Shown here one piece after another: positions 6,066 through 11,216 of a stretch of DNA of 11,216 nucleotides. Source of the stretch: Candidatus Krumholzibacteriia bacterium (GTDB taxonomy: Bacteria; Krumholzibacteriota; Krumholzibacteriia; LZORAL124-64-63); assembly GCA_014859985.1 (NCBI GenBank), contig JACZKN010000272.1, positions 1 to 11,216 of the forward strand, given 5' to 3'. The notes beneath the pieces were generated by a model. The model was not told where the DNA came from. It saw only the letters and a program-made list of their open reading frames with translations, and did not search any database. Position numbers and translations under genes: made by a program. How positions within the stretch are numbered: the stretch's first letter is position 1; each line of letters begins with the position of its first letter.

Positions 6066-7144
6066 GTGCTGGTGATAGCGACTCGCGACGGCGGCACCGG
6101 TTGGGTGATCAGGATCCCGCCGGCGGCGTTGCCGGAAACCGTGCTGTTCTCGATCGTGATCGAGGGGTTCTCGTTGATGTCCGGCGCCAATTCGATGCCG
6201 GCGCCGCCGTTGCCGGCGATTGTGCTGCCCCAAACCCGATAGTACCAACCGTCGGTCGCGGAGAAGCCGTCGCCGCCGTTGCCCACGATCTCCGAGTTCC
6301 GGATATCGGCCCCGTAGACGCGCCCGGCGATGCCGGCGCCGGTGTTGTCGCGGATGAGCGTGGAATCGACGTTGATCCAGGCGAACAAGGCGTCGCAGCC
6401 GATGCCGTTGCCGGAGATCTCGCACCCCAGGAAGGAAACCGACGCCGTGAAGGTCGCCTCGAGCGCGACCTGGCTGCCTGTGAAGACGCAGTCCTCGAAG
6501 ATGATGTACGAGTCGGCGGCTTGAGCCCCCGTGCCGCAGTCCGTGAACCGGCTGCCGCGGACATGCATGCCGTACCTGGCCGGGAGCAGCTTGCCCCCCA
6601 ACATGACGCGTAGACCAATGCCGCAGTTCTCGAAGCTGAGGTTCTCCAGATCGCTTCCGCCGAACATGTCGAGCCCCGTACCACACGACTCGAAGCGGCA
6701 ATTCGCTACCGTAAGGGCCCAACGAGCGGCGAGGATGCCGCCAGCCGCCCCGTTCCGCAGCGTCAACCCGTCGACCAGGTCAGGGCCCCAGCCGCCGTCC
6801 CAGGCCGACACGAAGATCCACCCCGTGCCGCTGCTGTCCTGCTCGGCGTCGATGATGCAAGTCTCGGGATTGCCGGATTCCGATTTGACCGTCAGCCGCT
6901 TGTCCCCGCAGTCGAGGTCGCGGTTGCCCGGCCCCGTGTAGGTACCGTCGCGGATGAGTACGGTGTCCCCCGCCGCCGCCGCGTCCATGGCCCTGGCGAT
7001 GGTCAGGAACGGCTGAAGCGACGACCCCGGCCCGCCATCGTCGCCGTCGACCGCGACGTGCCAGGTCGCGCCGAAGGCCGGTGCCGCCAGGGCCAGCAGG
7101 ATGGCGGCCGCCAGGCACGCGGCGGGCCCGATGCGCTGCTGCAT
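4865..7144 (-). CDS. Secreted beta-helix protein with Fn3-like and FlgD-Ig C-terminal domains
   Basis: This 759-residue protein starts at an ATG preceded by AAGGAGG at seven bases, with a signal peptide cleaved near AFG (25). Residues 26-75 match the DUF1565-type opening (WHVAVDGDD..PG....PF.TI..A....GDTVLI.DGTYTG). Right-handed parallel beta-helix rungs follow to about 410, with recurring N-C-x-F-x-x-C-G-x-G and SxI.GNGG.G motifs. Residues about 440-550 and 570-660 look like fibronectin-III-like strands (ILGYDIYRR, YRIYRDSDPDF, YRYKITTVDFAGNES). Residues 670-759 are a FlgD-Ig/T9SS-type-A-like module with PNPFNPTTTLS, the VYDTAGRLIATLVD strand and GVYLYRL, ending RRMVLLK. In related phyla such modules end large secreted surface proteins, and the export route there is not settled. 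Polysaccharide binding or lyase activity is possible for beta-helices, but no catalytic site was recognised. It converges with the lipoprotein gene, with 33 bases between the stops. Confidence 0.9.
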   Translation of the reverse strand: MQQRIGPAACLAAAILLALAAPAFGATWHVAVDGDDGGPGSSLQPFLTIARAMDAAAAGDTVLIRDGTYTGPGNRDLDCGDKRLTVKSESGNPETCIIDAEQDSSGTGWIFVSAWDGGWGPDLVDGLTLRNGAAGGILAARWALTVANCRFESCGTGLDMFGGSDLENLSFENCGIGLRVMLGGKLLPARYGMHVRGSRFTDCGTGAQAADSYIIFEDCVFTGSQVALEATFTASVSFLGCEISGNGIGCDALFAWINVDSTLIRDNTGAGIAGRVYGADIRNSEIVGNGGDGFSATDGWYYRVWGSTIAGNGGAGIELAPDINENPSITIENSTVSGNAAGGILITQPVPPSRVAITSTLIAFNIGEGLADHGATYTNCVAFGNGADDLPDSWQPGIGGNFAKDPLFCGALTGDYGLAANSPCLPSVLHALIGAQDASCAGIPAPVPLAVRDVPNDQGGRVRLTWFRSGYDEAGSAYPILGYDIYRRIDAKAAAQGRDPAGKLLGWDYLLRVPARGDQAYQAVAATLCDSTITDGLCLSVYMVSAVTADPLEFFDSAPDSGWSTDDLAPGAPVSVTAAYTSGAVALDWDNAPESDFRLYRIYRDSDPDFEPTPANRLAETAVSAWTDPTPNPWGYRYKITTVDFAGNESIPGEPATLSSVGGHAQATRTALRGAAPNPFNPTTTLSYELAAPGHARLQVYDTAGRLIATLVDEQRGAGRHEVVWNGRDDGGRAVASGVYLYRLESAAYGETRRMVLLK

Positions 7145-7409
7145 GACATCGCCTCCTTCACCCTGGATCCGCAGGTCGGAATTGGTGTGTGCAATCTCCC
7201 GCGGGGAGCGGACCGGCTGCCGGGGTCCGGTAGTCGTCCCGGACGATGCGGGCAGACAAGGTAGCTTCCCGGGCGGGTCGATGCCAGACGGGCCGTCGCG
7301 GCCGCCGGGCGAGGACCGGGGCTCCTGCCGGCGGGAAGCCCGGCGCAGGATGGCCGTCACGGGACAGATATCCATGGGATCACGCCATTTCGCCTGGATA
7401 CGCAGCGCG
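7145..7409. other. Intergenic region between the two beta-helix paralogues
   Basis: These 265 bases lie between the stop of the 1119-aa gene and the start of the 759-aa gene. A strong ribosome binding site (AAGGAGG on the minus strand, about 7152-7158) belongs to the downstream gene. A 13-base near-palindrome TCGTCCCGGACGA sits at 7234-7246. No convincing promoter hexamer pair, terminator with U-tract, small gene or RNA gene was seen. The downstream frame is open through here to 7375 without a signal peptide, and that extension is rejected. Confidence 0.5.
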
Positions 7410-8607
7410 CTACCGGACCAGTGCCATCCGCCTGGTCTCGGTGTATCCGCCGGCCTCGAAGCGGTACAGGTACACCCCGGAGGCCACCGCGCGGCCCTCG
7501 TCGTCCCGGCCGTGCCATGGCTGCTCGTGCCGGCCCGCGCCGCGCTGCCCGTCCACGAGGGTGGCCACCAGGCGGCCGGCGGCGTCGTAGATTCTCAGCC
7601 TGGCGTGGCCTGGGACTGCCAGGGCAAAGGACAGGGTGGTCGTGGGGTTGAACGGGTTCGGGGTGGCGCCGAGCAGGGCGGTGCGGGGTGGCACGGCGCC
7701 CGTCTCCACACCGGACATACCGGCGGGTTGGCCAGGTGCGCTCTCGTTCCCGGCGGCGTCGACGGCAGTGACCTTGTAATGGTTGCCCCACGGGTTCGGT
7801 GACGGGTCCGTCCAGGCGGAGGCCCCGGTCTGGTGCACGAGGGCGTCCGGCGTGGGCACGAAGCCGGGGTCGGTTGCGCGGTAGATTCGGAAGTGCTGGA
7901 AATCCGCCTCGGGCGCGTCCGCCCAGTCCAGGGCGACACCGGCTTGCTGGTAGGCGGCCGTCACCGCGGCCGGAACGCCTGGCGCCAGGTCGTCCGTGGA
8001 CCAGCCGCTGTCGGGCGATGAGTCGAAGAACACGAGCGGATCGGCGGTCACGGCCGAGACCAGGAAGACGCTTTCGCAGAGGCCGCCGGTAATGGTCGAA
8101 TCGCAGAACGTGGGTGCCACCACCTGGTATCCCTGATCCCCTCGAGCCGGCAACCGCAGCAGGTAGTCCCAGCCCAGGAGCTTGCCGGCTGCGTCGCGGC
8201 CCGCGACGGCCTTGGCGTCGGCGCGACGGTAGACGTCGTAGCCGAGGATAGGGAAGGCGCTGCCTGCCTCGTCGTGGCCACTGCGGTACCAGGTCAGGCG
8301 CACTTGGCCGCCCTGATCCTGAGGGACGTCCGCGACCGAGAGCAGGACCGGGGCGGGGATGCCGGCGCAGGCGACGCCGAGGGCGCCGATCAGGCCGTGC
8401 AGCGCCGACGGGGCGCAGGGGCTGTTGGCAGCCAGGCCGTAGTCGCCGGCTGCCGGGTCGCAGAAGAGAGGGTCCTTGGCGATGTTGCCGGCGACGCCGG
8501 GCTGCCAGCTGTCGGGGAGGTCGTCGGCGCCATTGCCGTAGACGACGCAGTTGGTGTAGGTGGCGCTGTGGTCGGCGAGGCCTTCGCCGGTGTTGAAGGC
8601 AATGATG
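7410..8607 (-). repeat. Long direct repeat, copy B (3' module of the 1119-aa gene)
   Basis: This is the partner of 4865-6065. Similarity at DNA level is strong from the stop codon up to about IAFNTGEGLADHSATYTNC and weakens sharply above 8607, while protein similarity continues into the beta-helix. Confidence 0.9.
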
Positions 8608-10769
8608 GCGTTGGATACATTGATAGTCGCGGATTCGTATGGTTGCCCGATCAATATCCCACCACCGCCATTCTCCGCAACGGTACAATTTTCAACGATG
8701 ATGGAGATGGGGTCGTGAGGGTAACCCGCGGTCAAATCCAATCCGACCCCGCCGTTGCCGGCAATAATACAATTATACATTCGGGCTTGAAAATCGACTG
8801 TCGCCAATACTCCCGTACCGCCGTTGTTAACGACTTTTGTATCCTGTAACATAAGCCACGCCGCATATGCCGGATTGAAAACGATTCCGTCGCCTGGATT
8901 ATCGTGGACAAAGCAATTGACAAAGGTCCACCAGGTGCCAAAACCCCAACCGGGGCCAGATAAGGCCGCAATCTTGTTGCCGTAGAACTCACACCTCACG
9001 AAGCTGGCCGATCCTCCGCCGGAATATCCATAGTTGTTGTCCGCAAACACACAATCCTCAAAATTAAGTGAATAATCCGTGTAATATGAATATCCGGTTC
9101 CGCAATCTACAAATGTACAGTTGCGAATAACAGTGAACCAGTCCGGATATTCGCCGGTAAGTTCGTAGCCAACATTGCAATTCTCGAAGTAGCAGTTCGT
9201 CATTTCCCCATTTGTTCTAGCTGTGTAACCTACGCCGCAATTTAGAAACCGACAGTTGCCTAGGTCGGCTGAGCCGCCCATGCCACTTGCCGACATACGC
9301 ATCTGTATTCCGCCGGCCGCTCCGTTTGAAAATGTGAGTCCAGTTATGTCAAGAACTGGGTCCCATCCGCTGCTCGGGAAACTCATGATCCACCCAGAGC
9401 CGCTGCTGTCAAACTCAGCGTCGATGATGCACGCTTCAGGAATTCCAGATACTGAACGTATTGATATGTTCTTGGGCTCCGATGTCAGATCCCGATTCCC
9501 CGGCCCTGTATAGGTCCCGTCGTGGATCAAGACAGTATCACCCGTGGCCGCCACCGCAATCCCGCGAGCAATGGTCTGGAACGGCCGACTCTCGGTACCG
9601 GGCCAAGTGTCGTCGCCATCCGTCGCAACATGCCAAGCTGTCAGATCGACCCACCGCGCTACGTGGTTCGCCGGTACCGATCCGACCTGAGTAAACCACC
9701 CGGACACGATCACGCCCTCCTCGACGGCCAGGAAGTCGTCCACATCGCTGTTCGCGCCTCCGCCTAGACCCGACCAAGCGATGCCGTTCCAGCGGGCCAC
9801 GTGGGAAGTCTCCGGTACTCCGACCAAGGCATCGAACCGCCCGCCGACCAGCAGGTCGCCGCGGTACAGTCCCAGGGCCGAGATCTCGTTCGAATGGGTC
9901 CCCTCGAACCCGCCGGGCACCATCGGATACCATGCGCTGCCATCCCAGCGGGCCAAGTTGTCGATGGCCGAGCCGCCGGCATCCTGGAACAGGCCGCCGA
10001 CGATCAGGTCATCGGCATAGACGGCCAGGTCATAGACCGAGGTCACGCCGTCGGGTCGGCTCACGCCGGTACCAAGCGGAAGCCACTGGGCACCGTCCCA
10101 TCGCGCCACCCGGTTGACCACAGTGCTGCCGGATCGGGTGAACCGGCCGCCGGCGACCAGTTCGCCGTTGAAGACCTCGAAGCACCACACCGAGGCGACC
10201 GGATCGTCGACGGTCAGGCCGTCGCCCAGCGGTTGCCAGGCAAGGCCGTCCCAGATCGCCACGCTGTTGACCGCCGTCGCGCCGGCCATGGTGAACTGGC
10301 CGCCCGCCACCAGTTGCCCCTCGAACTCGCCCAGCCCGAAGACGTAGTTGTTGAAGCCGCTGCCCACGGCGTGCCAGGCGACACCGTCCCACCGCGCAAT
10401 GTACGCCGTACCCGGCACGTCATCCGCAGAGGTGAACAGGCCGCCGACGTAGAGGTCCGAACCGATCACAGCCATGTGGATCGCCCGGTCATTGAGACCC
10501 GTGCCGAGCGGACTCCAGCCCTCCCCGTCCCAGAACGCGATCCGGTTGCAGGCGGCGCCGCCGGCGGTGGTGAACTCGCCGCAAGCAACCACGCCGCCGG
10601 CGTACTCGACCAGAGCGTGGACGTTGTCGCCGTCCATCCCCGGCATGCCGAAAGTGGCGTCCCAGAAGGCGGCGTCTGCCGGGCGCGGCGAAGCCCCGCC
10701 CAGGGCAAAAAAGCTGATCGCAGAAATGATGATGGAAAGCGTGGCAAGCCCGCGCATCGACATAATCAT
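7410..10769 (-). CDS. Secreted beta-propeller/beta-helix fusion protein with FlgD-Ig C-terminus
   Basis: This 1119-residue protein has a signal peptide at residues 1-33 (LSIIISAISFFAL, cleavage near ADA). Residues 34-375 hold seven propeller-like repeats: six W(D/N)G..W motifs (W80, W127, W173, W224, W275, W327) plus an N-terminal FWDATFG that can close the ring. Seven (V/A)GG.FT.AG-like hairpins lie between them. ARWVDLTAWHVA at 371-382 runs directly into a DUF1565-type opening (WHVATDGDD..PG). Beta-helix rungs follow to about 770, then Fn3-like strands (800-1010) and FlgD-Ig (1029-1119, PNPFNPTTTLS ... GVYLYRF ... RRMALVR). From the helix on it is a paralogue of the next gene. The start at 10769 places the signal peptide correctly. 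An ATG at 10838 would add 23 polar residues and lie at the predicted transcript start. The helix core is low in GC. No catalytic site was recognised; a surface binding or adhesive role is inferred. Confidence 0.88.
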   Translation of the reverse strand: MIMSMRGLATLSIIISAISFFALGGASPRPADAAFWDATFGMPGMDGDNVHALVEYAGGVVACGEFTTAGGAACNRIAFWDGEGWSPLGTGLNDRAIHMAVIGSDLYVGGLFTSADDVPGTAYIARWDGVAWHAVGSGFNNYVFGLGEFEGQLVAGGQFTMAGATAVNSVAIWDGLAWQPLGDGLTVDDPVASVWCFEVFNGELVAGGRFTRSGSTVVNRVARWDGAQWLPLGTGVSRPDGVTSVYDLAVYADDLIVGGLFQDAGGSAIDNLARWDGSAWYPMVPGGFEGTHSNEISALGLYRGDLLVGGRFDALVGVPETSHVARWNGIAWSGLGGGANSDVDDFLAVEEGVIVSGWFTQVGSVPANHVARWVDLTAWHVATDGDDTWPGTESRPFQTIARGIAVAATGDTVLIHDGTYTGPGNRDLTSEPKNISIRSVSGIPEACIIDAEFDSSGSGWIMSFPSSGWDPVLDITGLTFSNGAAGGIQMRMSASGMGGSADLGNCRFLNCGVGYTARTNGEMTNCYFENCNVGYELTGEYPDWFTVIRNCTFVDCGTGYSYYTDYSLNFEDCVFADNNYGYSGGGSASFVRCEFYGNKIAALSGPGWGFGTWWTFVNCFVHDNPGDGIVFNPAYAAWLMLQDTKVVNNGGTGVLATVDFQARMYNCIIAGNGGVGLDLTAGYPHDPISIIVENCTVAENGGGGILIGQPYESATINVSNAIIAFNTGEGLADHSATYTNCVVYGNGADDLPDSWQPGVAGNIAKDPLFCDPAAGDYGLAANSPCAPSALHGLIGALGVACAGIPAPVLLSVADVPQDQGGQVRLTWYRSGHDEAGSAFPILGYDVYRRADAKAVAGRDAAGKLLGWDYLLRLPARGDQGYQVVAPTFCDSTITGGLCESVFLVSAVTADPLVFFDSSPDSGWSTDDLAPGVPAAVTAAYQQAGVALDWADAPEADFQHFRIYRATDPGFVPTPDALVHQTGASAWTDPSPNPWGNHYKVTAVDAAGNESAPGQPAGMSGVETGAVPPRTALLGATPNPFNPTTTLSFALAVPGHARLRIYDAAGRLVATLVDGQRGAGRHEQPWHGRDDEGRAVASGVYLYRFEAGGYTETRRMALVR
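8620..9560 (-). other. Low-GC island inside the 1119-aa gene (beta-helix core)
   Basis: Base composition drops sharply here without interrupting the reading frame. In 9061-9120, 20 of 60 bases are G or C, while in 7921-7980 of the same gene 45 of 60 are. The island coincides with the central helix rungs and is flanked by the GC-rich propeller on one side and the GC-rich 3' repeat module on the other. The corresponding part of the paralogue does not show such a drop. Confidence 0.75.
9645..10667 (-). repeat. Seven propeller-blade repeats in the 1119-aa gene
   Basis: Tandem units of about 46-52 residues share the pattern ARWDG.AW..LG.G ... V..L.....L.VGG.FT.AG....N.V. They cover residues 35-375. 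The units are diverged enough that DNA-level repetition is modest, and composition is as GC-rich as the rest of the window. Confidence 0.8.
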
Positions 10770-10846
10770 GGCGCCCCCCGAGTCGAGATTCGCTCCCCAT
10801 CGCCGTATTCGCTGGATCCGATATGAGCCGTCATCCATGAGGGTTC

Positions 10847-10855
10847 ATGATATCA
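10847..10855 (-). promoter_or_regulatory. Putative extended -10 element of the propeller/beta-helix gene
   Basis: The minus strand reads TGATATCAT (TG-N-TATNNT). It lies within CGCTTGTGATATCAT, which is 14 of 15 identical to the sequence upstream of the sigma factor gene at 772-786. Predicted initiation is near 10840, leaving a leader of about 71 bases to the ATG at 10769. No -35 hexamer at proper spacing was found. Confidence 0.4.
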
Positions 10856-11015
10856 CAAGCGGGTCAACGTCCGCGGGCAAATACGGTTGATTTCCGCGCA
10901 TCCACCACGGTCTTCGCCAATCCCCATTGGTCCGCCCCGCCGCCGCCGCTCCGCCCCCTGATATTACCATTTACCGGGGTATTAACAAAGAAGAGCACCT
11001 GTCGCTTACCGGGAG

Positions 11016-11103
11016 AATTCATGCTTGGGTCAGACACCCTGACATGAATTTGCGGCAGCATCCGGATGCTTGAGAAACCAATTCATGTCAGGGTGTCTGA
11101 CCC
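11016..11103. repeat. REP/MITE-like inverted-repeat element
   Basis: A perfect 24-bp inverted repeat has arms at 11027-11050 and 11080-11103 and a 29-base loop. Within the loop, 11057-11070 is a perfect 14-bp palindrome (AGCATCCGGATGCT). Each arm contains a smaller hairpin (GTCAG ACACC CTGAC on the left). An extra AATTCATG at 11016-11023 can pair with 11043-11050, so the left half can also fold alone. No U-tract follows, which argues against a simple terminator, although it lies 43 bases beyond the stop of the oxidoreductase-like gene. GTCAG/CTGAC palindromes in gene ends resemble REP sequences linked to Y1-type (RAYT) transposases; that link is inferred. Confidence 0.7.
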
Positions 11104-11146
11104 CGGGGTGAAACACAATTAGACGACCTGGCCCCGATCGCCTCGT

Positions 11147-11216
11147 TCAGCGGTTCAACAGGCGCTCGGCCGCCTTTACACCGGAGGTGAGCGCCGCCTC
11201 CACCGAAGGCATGCCG
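11147..11216 (-). CDS. C-terminal fragment of a probable FAD-dependent oxidoreductase
   Basis: Only the last 22 codons and a TGA stop are in the window; the gene continues beyond the right edge. The visible end reads GMPSVEAALTSGVKAAERLLNR. The pattern G.P.S.E.A..SG..AAE.LL is typical of the final FAD-binding helix of amine-oxidase/phytoene-desaturase-type flavoproteins, in which the small motif before the helix contacts the flavin. Which member of that large group it is (carotenoid or squalene desaturase-like, amine oxidase, other) cannot be told from this fragment. It lies upstream of the REP-like element on the same strand as the propeller/helix gene. Confidence 0.6.
   Translation of the reverse strand, partial: GMPSVEAALTSGVKAAERLLNR

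Larger units (their letters stand above)
10770..11146. other. Non-coding region upstream of the 1119-aa gene
   Basis: These 377 bases lie between the last codons of the oxidoreductase-like gene and the propeller/helix gene, both on the minus strand. The region contains a G-rich stretch (CGGGGGGC on the minus strand, about 10774-10781) just before the ATG at 10769, which may act as a weak ribosome binding site. It also contains the putative promoter at 10847-10861 and the inverted-repeat element at 11016-11103. Between 10862 and 11015 no gene or clear structure was seen. Confidence 0.6.

Noticed and set aside
7145..7375. A 77-residue upstream extension of the 759-aa beta-helix protein.
   Set aside because: It would bury the signal peptide inside the protein. 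The ATG at 7144 has a near-perfect ribosome binding site.
7357..8688. A 443-codon minus-strand open frame inside the 1119-aa gene in another frame.
   Set aside because: The Arg/Pro/His-rich composition is typical of a frame-shifted read of GC-rich coding DNA. The real frame carries clear Fn3-like and FlgD-Ig motifs.
9801..10826. A 341-codon plus-strand open frame opposite the propeller.
   Set aside because: It is the antisense shadow of the repeated WDG blades. Its repeats mirror the blade period and it has no recognisable fold.
11016..11103. The inverted repeat considered as the ends of an insertion sequence.
   Set aside because: The arms are only 29 bases apart and enclose no transposase. 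No transposase gene is present anywhere in the window.

Overview
The window is very GC-rich apart from one internal island. It comes from a diderm bacterium: it has an outer-membrane-type barrel protein, a lipoprotein with a clear lipobox, and several secreted proteins. Two large secreted proteins end in the FlgD-Ig-like module (NPFNPTTTLS ... G.Y.YR ... K/R) common in FCB-superphylum lineages such as Krumholzibacteriota, Eisenbacteria and Latescibacteria. A lineage of that kind is an inference, because no rRNA or marker gene is present.

Layout. Positions 1-720 (minus) hold an ECF-like sigma factor followed, with a 4-base ATGA overlap, by the start of a zinc-finger anti-sigma factor cut by the window edge. 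Positions 807-2734 (minus) hold an EamA/DMT-type transporter and then an exported HAD-superfamily phosphatase, separated by 47 bases that contain a perfect 14-bp palindrome. Divergently, positions 2862-4831 (plus) hold a small predicted outer-membrane beta-barrel protein and a lipoprotein built of three tandem repeats of about 124 residues. A good sigma70-type promoter precedes the barrel gene.

Positions 4865-10769 (minus, convergent with the lipoprotein) hold two paralogous secreted beta-helix proteins. The downstream one (759 aa) is signal peptide, DUF1565-like parallel beta-helix, fibronectin-III-like region and FlgD-Ig. The upstream one (1119 aa) has the same architecture with a seven-blade-like beta-propeller inserted between the signal peptide and the helix. 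The last ~1.2 kb of the two genes is a long direct repeat. The helix core of the 1119-aa protein is a low-GC island.

Positions 10770-11146 are non-coding. They carry a putative promoter whose -10 region is also found upstream of the sigma factor, and a REP-like element with a perfect 24-bp inverted repeat. Positions 11147-11216 (minus) hold the last 22 codons of what looks like an FAD-dependent oxidoreductase.

How it fits together: most of the window encodes cell-surface or periplasmic products. The two beta-helix paralogues look like modular surface proteins in which the binding or passenger part diversifies while the C-terminal module stays uniform. The sigma/anti-sigma pair could sense envelope state. 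The shared promoter-like 15-mer is the only sequence link between that pair and a surface-protein gene, so any regulatory connection is a hypothesis.
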